This document shows positions 1 to 6,960 of a DNA stretch of 8,543 nucleotides, in pieces. Location of the stretch: the NCBI RefSeq assembly GCF_016587435.1, contig NZ_BNJJ01000055.1, positions 1-8,543 on the forward strand. Reading direction: 5' to 3'. The translations under genes were made by a program, and so were the position numbers. The stretch's first letter is position 1, and the number at the start of each line of letters is the position of its first letter. A model generated the notes under the pieces. That model made no database searches and had not been told where the DNA came from. It worked only from the letters and a program-made list of their open reading frames with translations. Source of the stretch: Dictyobacter formicarum. Lineage in GTDB: Bacteria; Chloroflexota; Ktedonobacteria; Ktedonobacterales; Ktedonobacteraceae.

Positions 1-7
1 ATGCTCT

Positions 8-29
8 TAGACAGACACTAGACAGACAC
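8..29. repeat. Tandem 11-bp direct repeat, two copies
   Basis: TAGACAGACAC occurs twice back to back at 8-18 and 19-29. It lies in non-coding sequence at the window edge, so any further copies to the left cannot be seen. No function can be assigned. Confidence 0.6.
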
Positions 30-59
30 ACCTGGCACGAAAACGTCGTCCAATACACC

Positions 60-96
60 ATCGATCAGCCGTTCAATGCAGGAACAGCTGATCAAT
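60..96. repeat. Long imperfect inverted repeat (hairpin)
   Basis: The left arm 60-74 (ATCGATCAGC, then CGTTC) pairs with the right arm 82-96 (GAACA, then GCTGATCAAT). This gives about 13 pairs with two C/A mismatches and a 7-base loop. No T-run follows on either strand, so it is not a classical intrinsic terminator. It may be a structured intergenic element or an operator. The rest of 1-326 holds no ORF that I recognise. Confidence 0.5.
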
Positions 97-311
97 AATA
101 GTCGGATTGCATGACACCATGGAACAGAATGTTCTCATCTACAGGCTGGAAAAAGCATGGGCGAACGCCGCTTGCATCGCGGCTCGTGAAGCCGTAATGA
201 GCCAGGAACCCCTGATCCTGAGGCAAGCGCGGCAAGACAAAGCGAGAAGAGGCATCCCACCTGGCTTCACTCAAGCCCATGAATCGCATGCTCTATGCTA
301 GCATGATGAAC

Positions 312-320
312 AGGAAGGAG
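312..320 (+). promoter_or_regulatory. Strong ribosome binding site of the broken MOSC gene
   Basis: AGGAAGGAG ends 6 bases before the ATG at 327. This fixes 327 as the ancestral start of the MOSC gene, because the reading frame from there matches MOSC N-termini on both sides of a TGA at 336-338. Confidence 0.75.
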
Positions 321-326
321 AATCGT

Positions 327-680
327 ATGCCACAATGACTCTCGGTCAATGTTGGTCTGCCACGCGATATCGCGTGGCGTGGAGAGACGGTACGCACGGC
401 GATCTGGAAAGAGCCGGTACAAGGTCGCAGAATGGTGCGACACCTGAATATTGGTGGAGATACGCAAGGAGACACCAACGGGCATGGCGGCATATACCGC
501 GCAGTCTTTGTTTACCAGCTGGATTCCTACCACTACTGGGAACAGCAACTTGGCCGCCATGACTTTCACTTCGGGCAAATCGGCGAGAACTTTACGGTGG
601 ACGGTCTGTCTGACGCAGAGGTCTATATTGGCGATCGGTATCGCATTGGCAACGCGCTCTTTGAAGTCACACAACAACGA
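327..680 (+). pseudogene. MOSC-domain protein, nonsense-mutated and truncated
   Basis: From the ATG at 327 the frame reads MPQ, stop (TGA, 336-338), then LSVNVGLPRDIAWRGETV and on to GDTNGHGGIYRAVFVY, GENFTVDGL, VYIGDRYRIG and LFEVTQQR. These are conserved landmarks of the YiiM-like MOSC family (molybdenum cofactor sulfurase C-terminal domain; proteins that bind sulfur or Mo-cofactor at a conserved Cys, some of them reducing N-hydroxylated compounds). Only about 118 residues remain of the roughly 220 usual for YiiM-type proteins. Homology ends near 680, where IS1182-type sequence begins, just before the segment that would carry the catalytic Cys. The gene therefore has two lesions: an early stop and a 3' loss. 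Reinitiation at the ATG at 432 is possible but could not restore the active site. I consider it dead. Confidence 0.85.
359..378. repeat. Perfect 20-bp palindrome inside the MOSC pseudogene
   Basis: GCCACGCGATATCGCGTGGC is its own reverse complement. It falls on the codons for the conserved LPRDIAW motif, so coding constraint may explain it by chance. Confidence 0.7.
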
Positions 681-1740
681 TTTTCTCACAGTACAAAAAA
701 TTCTGGCCGCTGATCTGCTAGAGCATCAGTCGAGAAATCAAGCAGCATCTTGAAGATCAGCTTGAAGCGACTGGGAACGGGCCAAGACGTGCAGATTGTG
801 GACAACAGCACACCTGCGTAAATCGAAGAGGTTCTTGCGCAGTCCGCGATACCGAGCGCGCCGTCCTTGCCATCGACCAACATGAGCAAGCGTATGCTCA
901 ACTGCGACCCGTTCGCGCAGTTGAGCTCGTCCTTGCGGAGTTTGTTGGCGCTCTCGTAACTCGATGAGCAAGGCTTCATCAGGGTGGATGCTGACACTAC
1001 GGCCCTTGGAACTGGTGGTACATTGGGCTTTTAGAGAGCACCCCGTACAAGCCTCTTTGGGAAAATGGACCATGCCACCAGGAACAAAAGGCATTTCCCT
1101 CTTGGCGGGACATTGAATGATCTGTCGTTCCCAATCCAGGGTGAAAGCTTGCTTGTGGAAGCGCTTGCCATTGCGAATTGGCCAGGCTTTGCAATAGATT
1201 TCCAAGTCGTCGCCGCGCTCACGAACCAGATGGCTGCTCAAATACGCCCGATCGATATGCAGTTCCTTCAAGGAAGCCACTTGCTGAGCCAAATCTGCAC
1301 TGATGGCTTCGGTCACGCTGGCTTCGGGTACGTTTGCCGGGGTGATTCCTACTGCTCGGATGAGGCCGGTGTCCAGGTCATGGAGCACATGCCGCTTGTA
1401 TCCATCGACACGCACACTGCGACTTTTGCGACCATGACGCATCTCGGGATCTTCGACGCTGATACGTCGATCTTTGGCCACTCCTTTGATCAGATTTGCC
1501 TTTCCCTTCTCATCAACTTCTACATCTTGTGCCTGGATCTGTTGTGCCACTGAAAGAGACGGCTGAGCCAGTTGCGCATCTTCCTGTTGCAGGGTCTGCA
1601 CCCAGGTTTCCACGGATCGCAATACGTTCAGGACTAAGGTAAGTGCCTCATCCTTCTCAATTTGTTGGTCCCAATCGCGATCCAACGCCGCTTTCAGGCT
1701 GCTCCCACAAACTAACTCGGCTCCCGCATCGCATGCCTGT
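681..1740 (-). mobile_element. IS1182-family insertion sequence, 5'-truncated remnant
   Basis: One edge is set by the abrupt end of MOSC homology at about 680. Between it and the transposase stop lie about 57 non-coding bases that probably contain the terminal repeat. The other end is lost: recognisable transposase homology stops near 1725-1740 and unrelated sequence follows. The partner terminal repeat could not be found, so the element cannot move by itself. Both boundaries are estimates. Confidence 0.65.
738..1740 (-). pseudogene. IS1182-family DDE transposase, C-terminal part
   Basis: The frame is open on the minus strand from 1976 to 738, but only the part below about 1740 resembles a transposase. 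It opens with GSSLKAALDRDWD, then DRRISVEDPEMRHGRKSRS, GYKRH, the second catalytic Asp in LHIDRAYLSS (codon 1251-1253), a four-Cys cluster (C-P, then C-x2-C-x5-C) and the catalytic Glu in VAVEHTLAH (codon 897-899), followed by RYRGLRKNLFDLRR. This order is that of the IS1182 family DDE transposases with a C-terminal Cys-rich domain. The N-terminal half with the first Asp is missing. The open frame upstream of 1740 runs through rve-IS leader and group II intron RNA and is not protein homology. The remnant is presumably inactive. Confidence 0.85.
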
Positions 1741-1787
1741 TCAGGAAATCGGCCTGTTGTGCATGATGAAGGAAGCTTTCTTGCCAA

Positions 1788-1808
1788 TGTACGTGAAATG
1801 TGCGTACA
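1788..1808. repeat. Short inverted repeat near the presumed left end of the rve IS
   Basis: TGTACG at 1788-1793 and CGTACA at 1803-1808 are perfect 6-bp arms separated by 9 bases. It lies between the last recognisable IS1182 sequence and the intron. It could be part of an IS end or an operator. Confidence 0.4.
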
Positions 1809-1895
1809 ATCAACACAGTCCACGCTGCGTAAGCGCTCTGACTTTGCGCCCATTTTCACAAAGACGAGGATCCATCTGTGCGGTCTGTGTTTTCC

Positions 1896-1946
1896 GTAGA
1901 GTAGGGGCCGGTCGCCCATTGCTGGGTCGCCCGTACCCCCCTCCCC
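1896..1946 (-). other. Group II intron domain VI and 3' splice end
   Basis: Directly after domain V the minus strand shows a G-rich 5' side, an inner stem CCCA-GCAA-TGGG capped by a GNRA-type tetraloop, and a C-rich 3' side ending CCCCTACTCTAC. This is the expected place of domain VI with its branch-point A, most likely in the CGACCGG segment of the 3' strand. The intron should end at 1896. Confidence 0.65.
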
Positions 1947-1981
1947 GAACCGTGCTTGCGGCTTGTCACCGCACACGGCTC
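1947..1981 (-). other. Group II intron domain V (catalytic hairpin)
   Basis: On the minus strand GAGCCGTG pairs with CACGGTTC. The upper stem TGCGG/CCGCA is separated from it by the diagnostic 2-base bulge (AG) and capped by a GACAA-type loop. The AGC catalytic triad is at its expected place in GAGCCG. At 35 bases it is one longer than the usual 34. This is the strongest single piece of evidence for the intron and gives its strand. Confidence 0.9.
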
Positions 1982-2445
1982 TCCACTTTGTCTGAGTACT
2001 TCCTTCTGAGTTCTCGGGACAGCATCAGCACATCCCACTTTCCTCTTCAGGGTTCTTCAGACTCCGCTAGCCCACTTCCCCCCAAACAGAACTGGTTTCG
2101 CCGGTGTTACCACCGCTTATCCCTCTTGTCGGGACCTCACAAGAGGTCTGCACAAGCCATTACAGCCGTACGTTGGGTAATATTGGACTTCCGTCGCCAT
2201 GCAGGAGTAATCCTGTTTAGGCGATCCCACGTTTTTGACGAGAGCAAGATGCGACGTGTGTAGGCCCTCCGTTCGTCTTTTTCCCCTCTGGGAACAGAGT
2301 GTGCTGAGAATGTTGGAGAGGCACGCAGAACGAGGTTACGCGCCTCATTCCCAGCCCAGCGTTACGGGTCGTTTTCGCTGGTGTCATGCTAGAGACCACA
2401 AGACTGGAGTTCAAGAAATTCATCTTTGACCATGCACATCTTCTG

Positions 2446-2453
2446 CTGACCGA
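2446..2453 (-). other. Candidate EBS1 of the group II intron
   Basis: On the minus strand 5'-TCGGTCAG can pair over 8 bases (two G-U wobbles) with the last 8 bases of the 5' exon, TTGATCGA (2623-2616). That fits an EBS1-IBS1 contact for the splice site at 2615/2616. Against it: the sequence also forms a small hairpin with itself (CTGA-TCGG-TCAG), its position at intron base 163-170 is early, and I found no matching EBS2 upstream. Confidence 0.35.
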
Positions 2454-2606
2454 TCAGGAAGCACGACCTCTTTCCCTACGCGGCCTTTTCCTGACATGCT
2501 ATCGTCGCCCTCCTCTTTCGAGGTTTCAGCCAGTTGGCAGGGGTAAGTCAGGTGCAGAGAAGGCCTTCCAACAGCCTTCACCAAAGTACTCTCTCTCGCC
2601 ACTTAC

Positions 2607-3716
2607 GTGGCGCACTCGATCAAACAATGCGTCTCATTTGGCTTCCATGCCCTTCAAGAACACGTTTTGCGATGGATAAAGCCACCAACGACTTCTCTTG
2701 CGCTCGGTACACTCGCCGATCTGACCAGAAGCAAGACTGAACTGCTCGCGGAACATGCGCTCTTACGACAGCAACTGGTTATCCTTCATCGACAGATCAA
2801 ACGGCCTCCCTACCGAAAGACGGACCGGCTTCTTCTGGTGCTCCTCGCCAGCATGGTCCGAACCTGGAAACAGGCGCTCTTCCTTGTCCAACCAGAGACG
2901 CTCCTCCGCTGGCATCGGGAGCTCTTCCGCTTGTTCTGGAGGCGTAAAACGAAGGCACAGGCGAGAAAGCCAAAGCTCTCGCCTGAAACGATCAGCTTGA
3001 TCAAGGAGATGGCCGCACACCATCGGCTCTGGGGAGCGGAGCGCATTCGCAGCGAGCTTCTCAAGCTCGCTATTCGGGTGAGTAAACGGACGATTCAGAA
3101 ATATATGAGACCCATCCGCCGCACACGACCGAGTGGGCAGACGTGGAAAACGTTCTTGCGCAATCATGCGGCAGAGGTGTGGGCGTGTGATTTCCTGCAG
3201 GTGACCGATCTCTTCTTTCGTCCGCTGTTTGCCTTCTTCATCATCGAGTGGAAGTCGCGCAAGGTCATCCATGTGAACGTGACACGGTCTCCAACTGATC
3301 GTTGGGTCGCACAACAACTGCGAGAGGCGACTCCATATGGACAAACACCCAAATACCTCATCCGGGATAATGACAAAAAATTCGGGCCGAATTTCGCCCG
3401 AGTAGCAACGACCAGTGGCATCAAAGTGCTTCGCACTCCGTATCGAACTCCCCAGGCGAATGCGGTCTGTGAACGCTTTCTCGGGAGTGTGAGGCGCGAA
3501 TGCCTGGATCACTGCTTCATTTTCCAGGAAAAACAACTCTATCGTCTCCTCAATGTCTATGTGCGGTGCTTCAATCAAGCCCGACCTCACCAAGGGCTTC
3601 AGCAACGGCTTCCAGACCCACCAGAGCTTTCTGCACCGCCTCCAGGCCAGTCGGGCCACGTGCTTTCTGTTCCGATGTTAGGTGGATTACACCATGACTA
3701 CCAAAGAGCAGCATAA
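2607..3716 (+). CDS. rve-type DDE transposase (integrase core), IS481/IS3-like
   Basis: This 369-residue protein has an N-terminal helical part (LADLTRSKTELLAEHALLRQQLVILHRQIKRP, residues about 36-67), a middle HTH-like region (LSPETISLIKEM...LWGAERIRSELLKLAI), and a C-terminal rve catalytic core. The core has Asp195 in VWACDFLQVTD, Asp254 in LIRDNDKKFG and Glu289 in NAVCERFLGSVRREC, giving the D-D35-E spacing, then the RPHQGL motif and a DYQRAA tail. All catalytic residues are intact. Its GTG start at 2607 has no clear Shine-Dalgarno sequence and lies 9 bases inside the antisense strand of the group II intron. Without the intron the frame would continue upstream through GTG codons at 1878 and 1887, giving an N-terminus like VRSVFS-SIKQC. 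The intron therefore probably replaced the native start. The product may still be made, but expression is uncertain. Confidence 0.85.
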   Translation: MAHSIKQCVSFGFHALQEHVLRWIKPPTTSLALGTLADLTRSKTELLAEHALLRQQLVILHRQIKRPPYRKTDRLLLVLLASMVRTWKQALFLVQPETLLRWHRELFRLFWRRKTKAQARKPKLSPETISLIKEMAAHHRLWGAERIRSELLKLAIRVSKRTIQKYMRPIRRTRPSGQTWKTFLRNHAAEVWACDFLQVTDLFFRPLFAFFIIEWKSRKVIHVNVTRSPTDRWVAQQLREATPYGQTPKYLIRDNDKKFGPNFARVATTSGIKVLRTPYRTPQANAVCERFLGSVRRECLDHCFIFQEKQLYRLLNVYVRCFNQARPHQGLQQRLPDPPELSAPPPGQSGHVLSVPMLGGLHHDYQRAA

Positions 3717-4048
3717 ACCAGAGAAGGCATACTCATGAGGGGTGAGTGAAGGAGACCCAGCGTCCTATGGTGGCTATCTCAAGGGCCTGACGTGTTTTCT
3801 GTCTTCCCTGTCCTGTTTTCTTTCCACAGCCGAAGAGAACGCATCTTCTCTTTGCTTGGTTGCTAGAAGAGGCTCTCCGTATTCAGCAAACAGAAATTGA
3901 CCTGTCCTCGATGTTCTTGCTCCATGCCTCTCTTCGTAAAAACAAGATGAGCGACGAGAGATTGTCCCAGCGCACGTCTCCGGTTCTTGAATAGATGATC
4001 TAAGTAGCCAGCACAATACCAGGACTTTTGAAAATGTCGGTTGAGAAG
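3717..4048. other. Gene-free stretch: presumed right end of the rve IS plus unassigned DNA
   Basis: After the transposase stop there is no convincing gene. Two overlapping minus-strand frames (3774-4016 and 3863-4051) show no family I recognise, no clear ribosome binding site and no consistent reading frame. They may be the relic of a decayed gene. The missing 5' half of the IS1182 transposase, expected here if the rve element had simply inserted into it, was not found. No IS terminal repeat could be placed. Confidence 0.5.
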
Positions 4049-4080
4049 CAAGACATGCTAACGTTTGCTAACATGTCTTG
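4049..4080. promoter_or_regulatory. Dyad with internal direct repeats downstream of the LAL regulator
   Basis: Perfect 9-bp arms CAAGACATG (4049-4057) and CATGTCTTG (4072-4080) enclose 14 bases. Within the site TGCTAAC occurs twice as a direct repeat (4056-4062 and 4066-4072) separated by GTT. It lies 38 bases beyond the 3' end of the LAL gene. No T-run follows on either strand, so it fits an operator or protein-binding site better than an intrinsic terminator, though it could form an RNA hairpin at the end of that mRNA. Confidence 0.55.
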
Positions 4081-4117
4081 ATACTGCAAAGCTCCTGCTT
4101 TCTAACAACGGGATACT

Positions 4118-6943
4118 TCACGATGCTGAAGAGAGCAGGCCAAGAGCGCGTGCCCGTATCGCTGCTTGCGTGCGATTGGTTACCCCAAGTTTGCTGAGGA
4201 TGTTGCTCACATGGTGTCTGACCGTATCGACTGAAATCATCAGTGTCTGTGCAATCTCCTGGTTGGGGGCACCACGCGCAATGAGTTGCAGCACTTCATA
4301 TTCCCGCGCACTCAAGAGGTCGAGGAGTGGTGGTATTGCCTCTGAATGCTCCTCATTCTCCTGCTGTTTTGTTTGCGTGCCGTGCGCATTGTCGAAGGCA
4401 GCCAGAAGTGCATCCAGATAGGGTGTGAGTTCCCGTTGCTGTTCTTGTGCTCTGAGTCGGGTTAACAGATCTGCCATTGGAACCCCTTCATCCACGAAAC
4501 GACGAATATAGCCTTCGGGTGCAGCCAGGTTCACGGCCAGTGTAAGGGTCACGAGGGCCTCTTGCCATTGCTGATGTATCTGGTACGCCAGGGCCTGGAG
4601 GAGCCACATTTCCAAAACGTGGGCCCACCGTCCTTCAGCCTTTGCCCGCGCAACTAATGGAGCCAACCGAGCCAGTGCTTCGTCCGGTTGGGACTCGGCA
4701 AGTGCTATTCTGGCGAGCGCAATTTCCTGTCGCTCTCGTGCCAGAGGAGAGACCAGCAACGCTTTTTGCTCCAGCTCCCGGCTCCAGCTTCTGGCCCGTT
4801 CGAGATCGTTGCACGTAAGCCAGAAGCGAACCTGATCCACAGCGCTATAGAGCGTATAACAATATGGAACTGGCATTCTGCTCCAGGCATTTTCTAACAG
4901 TTGATGTGCTGTTGCTGCATCCTCTAACGCTCTTCGCGAGAGCGCCAGCTTCAACAAGATCGTATATCCCAGCGGTAAAAAAATATTCAGTTCTGCCTGT
5001 TCTCCGAGTTGGATGGCTTGCTCAGCGAGCCGTTGGGCCTCCTCTACTCGGTTCCACTCACGCAAGAGATCCGCCTGACGGGCGTACGTCCAACACACCA
5101 TGGCTGGCAAATGTCCATTGGCGGTTTGAGCCGATCGAATAGTGCGCTCAGCAAATTGCCATGCATGATGCAATTTTCCCGTTATGGTCATGTCCCAGCT
5201 TGCTCTTGTCAAACAGATGTTTGCCAGCGCTGTATCTCCCTTTGCTTCCACCTGCGCAATTCCCGTTTGTAATGTCTGGATAGCGTGCTCGAAGTTCCCC
5301 AGAGACAACGTTGCCAGGGATCGAGCGAAGGTGACCTGGATATGCGCCGTCTGTTGCTGCTCAACAAGAAGGGTGAGGGCGTCCTCACTGTAAGCCCATG
5401 CGGCTCCAGCATCGCCATCATAGAAGCCTGCAATCACAGCCTGTAAGGCGGCAATTTCGCCGAGAAGACGTGTCGGCGCCTCCGTCTCTTGTGCCTGCCT
5501 ATTTCCTGTTGCGTTTCCCTCTCGGACGCGAAGCGCTGCCCAGGCTGTTCTGGCAGCGTGTAGCCAATCTTTTGTGATGTCAGGCGGCTCGCCCCAGAAC
5601 AGGGCCTGAGCATATGCCAGACACAAACGAGGTCGTGCACGGACAACCTCCGATGGCAAGTGTTCGATCCAGAAGGGGATAGTCTGCCAACTCCAGAGCT
5701 GCTGGCTTGGGATACGCTCGATAAGCGCCGTGGCTTGCGGCCATGCCCGGGCAAAGATCGCATGCTGGATGGCCTCGTTTTCGGCATGCTGCGTGGCATA
5801 CCAGTGACTGGCTCGGAGATGGAGGGTGGACATCTTCTCAGGAGCGATCTGCTCTAGACGATACTGTAGTGCCTCAGCAAACAAGGGATGATAGGCATAT
5901 CGCTGGTGTTCTTTGTCGAGGGGGCTCACAAATAAATTGGCGTGTTCCAGCTCCTCCAGGATGGATTGACTGTCCTGTTGTTCTAACACGGCGTTGCAGA
6001 TGGCAGGGCAGAGGTGCTCCAGAATTGATGTGTATAACAGAAACATTTGTATCTTGCTTGACTGATGTTGAAGTACTTCATGTAGCAGATATTCCAAAAT
6101 AGCATGCTGGCTTCCATGGAGTTCCTGGAGCAGGTCTCCTGGATTTGCCCGTCCTTGCAGGGCAAATGCCGCCAGTTGGAGCCCGGCGCACCAGCCCTGT
6201 GTACGTGTTTGCACCTCTTGCATATCTTGCTCTGAAAGATGAACATTTATCACCTGACGAAGAAATGCTTCTGTCTCCTCGCGGGTAAATCGTAGTTGTT
6301 CGGTCCGGATTTCCTCAATCTGTGCCCGTGCTCGGAGGCGAGCCAGCGAAAACGGAGGATCGGTGCGTGTGGAGAGGATCACACACAAGGCCGGAGGGAG
6401 ATGCTCGATCAGAAACGAGATCAGAGCATGGATGGTTGGTTCGGTGATCTTGTCATAATTGTCGAGAACCAGGACTACACGTTCATTGCGCTGAGCCAGA
6501 CTATTGATCAACATCGTGAGCATCGATTGCCATGCTGGCTGGGGAGCTTCGTACAGAAATGTCAGGGGTAATGCTGAGATCCCCGGCCAGCAGTGGTCTA
6601 AAGCCGCCAGAACATACGTCCAAAATTGGGCTGGCACGTTGTCACAGGTGTCAAGCGAGATCCAGGTAACCTGTGGGTCGTCAGGACCGAGTGTCTGGAT
6701 CCAACTTGAGAGCAAGGCGGTCTTGCCAAAACCGGCGGTCGCCGAAATGAGTATGGCATTGCGTTGGAGCCCTGCATGCAATAAGGCTGTGAGGCGAGGG
6801 CGGGCAAGGTATGGATGGGAGGATGCAGGGATAAGGAATTTGGTGGCCAGCAGTTGCTCGGGGAGCAATCGTGCTGCAGGTGTCAGTCTAGGCGTGTTTA
6901 TGACGTCTTCCGTATTCAAGTTATCCGAGGTATCCGGGTCCAC
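4118..6943 (-). CDS. LAL/MalT-type ATP-dependent LuxR-family transcriptional regulator
   Basis: This is a large cytoplasmic STAND-type regulator of 941 residues, a normal LAL length. In order: a short variable N-terminus; LLATKFLIPASSHPYLARPRL (about 31-51), the usual lead-in of this family; Walker A SATAGFGKT (67-75); Walker B VVLVLDNYD (156-164); STRTDPPFSLARLRAR (191-206); TQGWCAGLQLAA (248-259), a family hallmark; a long helical TPR-like region (about 370-830) that normally senses the ligand or partner; and a GerE/LuxR DNA-binding HTH at 877-937 (LSAREYEVLQLIARG ... NRTQAAIRARALGLL). By analogy with MalT it would oligomerise on ATP plus inducer and activate transcription. The inducer cannot be read from sequence. 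The start is GTG at 6943: an in-frame TGA lies 24 bases upstream and AAAGGA (6955-6960) is 11 bases away. Nothing looks broken. Its targets are unknown; the adjacent Rid/rhodanese operon is a candidate. Confidence 0.93.
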   Translation of the reverse strand: MDPDTSDNLNTEDVINTPRLTPAARLLPEQLLATKFLIPASSHPYLARPRLTALLHAGLQRNAILISATAGFGKTALLSSWIQTLGPDDPQVTWISLDTCDNVPAQFWTYVLAALDHCWPGISALPLTFLYEAPQPAWQSMLTMLINSLAQRNERVVLVLDNYDKITEPTIHALISFLIEHLPPALCVILSTRTDPPFSLARLRARAQIEEIRTEQLRFTREETEAFLRQVINVHLSEQDMQEVQTRTQGWCAGLQLAAFALQGRANPGDLLQELHGSQHAILEYLLHEVLQHQSSKIQMFLLYTSILEHLCPAICNAVLEQQDSQSILEELEHANLFVSPLDKEHQRYAYHPLFAEALQYRLEQIAPEKMSTLHLRASHWYATQHAENEAIQHAIFARAWPQATALIERIPSQQLWSWQTIPFWIEHLPSEVVRARPRLCLAYAQALFWGEPPDITKDWLHAARTAWAALRVREGNATGNRQAQETEAPTRLLGEIAALQAVIAGFYDGDAGAAWAYSEDALTLLVEQQQTAHIQVTFARSLATLSLGNFEHAIQTLQTGIAQVEAKGDTALANICLTRASWDMTITGKLHHAWQFAERTIRSAQTANGHLPAMVCWTYARQADLLREWNRVEEAQRLAEQAIQLGEQAELNIFLPLGYTILLKLALSRRALEDAATAHQLLENAWSRMPVPYCYTLYSAVDQVRFWLTCNDLERARSWSRELEQKALLVSPLARERQEIALARIALAESQPDEALARLAPLVARAKAEGRWAHVLEMWLLQALAYQIHQQWQEALVTLTLAVNLAAPEGYIRRFVDEGVPMADLLTRLRAQEQQRELTPYLDALLAAFDNAHGTQTKQQENEEHSEAIPPLLDLLSAREYEVLQLIARGAPNQEIAQTLMISVDTVRHHVSNILSKLGVTNRTQAAIRARALGLLSSAS

Positions 6944-6954
6944 TAAAAGTATTA

Positions 6955-6960
6955 TCCTTT
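6955..6960 (-). promoter_or_regulatory. Ribosome binding site of the LAL regulator
   Basis: AAAGGA on the minus strand lies 11 bases before the GTG at 6943. Together with the in-frame stop just upstream it decides the GTG start, since no ATG is available in that frame. Confidence 0.6.

Larger units (their letters stand above)
1896..2615 (-). ncRNA. Complete ORF-less group II intron (self-splicing retroelement RNA)
   Basis: Read on the minus strand, the RNA starts at 2615 with GTGCGCC, the consensus group II 5' end, followed by a hairpin CGCCAC-GTAA-GTGGCG like the first helix of Ll.LtrB. About 600 bases of domain I-III-like sequence follow, including GGTGGTAACACCGGCGAAAC and GAAGTGGGCTAGCGGAGTC. 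A canonical domain V lies at 1947-1981, then domain VI, and a 3' end at ...CTACTCTAC (1896). No reverse transcriptase/maturase ORF is present: domain IV is only a few bases. It would need a maturase supplied from elsewhere to be mobile and probably to splice in vivo. Apparent ORFs inside it on either strand are artefacts. The intron sits antisense to the rve transposase. The 5' boundary rests on consensus and exon continuity, the 3' boundary on the end consensus. Confidence 0.8.
1788..3775 (+). mobile_element. rve-type (IS481/IS3-like) insertion sequence carrying a group II intron
   Basis: The element is defined by its transposase at 2607-3716. I place its left part beyond the intron because removing 1896-2615 leaves the transposase frame open upstream, back to a TGA at 1839-1841. 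An inverted repeat TGTACG / CGTACA (1788-1793, 1803-1808) lies near the presumed left end. I could not match terminal repeats at the right end, so both limits are approximate. The apparent target was the IS1182 copy, whose 5' half is not found on the far side, implying a deletion. Confidence 0.4.

Noticed and set aside
1..326. Short ORFs on both strands (92-289 minus, 107-301 plus)
   Set aside because: They overlap each other on opposite strands, lack ribosome binding sites and resemble no known family.
336..338. TGA as a selenocysteine codon in the MOSC frame
   Set aside because: It lies at codon 4, where relatives typically have a hydrophobic residue, far from any catalytic Cys, and the gene is truncated anyway. 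A nonsense mutation is simpler.
1741..1976. N-terminal extension of the 412-residue minus-strand frame as part of a transposase
   Set aside because: This part runs through rve-IS leader and through domains V and VI of the group II intron. It has no transposase resemblance; the open frame is accidental.
1643..2263. 206-residue + strand ORF
   Set aside because: It crosses the IS1182 transposase antisense, the IS junction and structured intron RNA. Codon content and domains show nothing coherent.
2217..2423. Splice junction of the intron at GTGGTCTCT (complement of 2391-2399)
   Set aside because: It is a weak match to the 5' consensus and would leave DI too short. The GTGCGCC at 2615 with its following hairpin is a far better 5' end.
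2763..3659. 298-residue minus-strand ORF
   Set aside because: It is the exact antisense shadow of the rve transposase, whose DDE motifs are clear on the + strand.
4049..4080. Dyad as an intrinsic terminator of the LAL gene
   Set aside because: No T-run follows on either strand and the 14-base loop is long; it is kept as a possible regulatory site instead.
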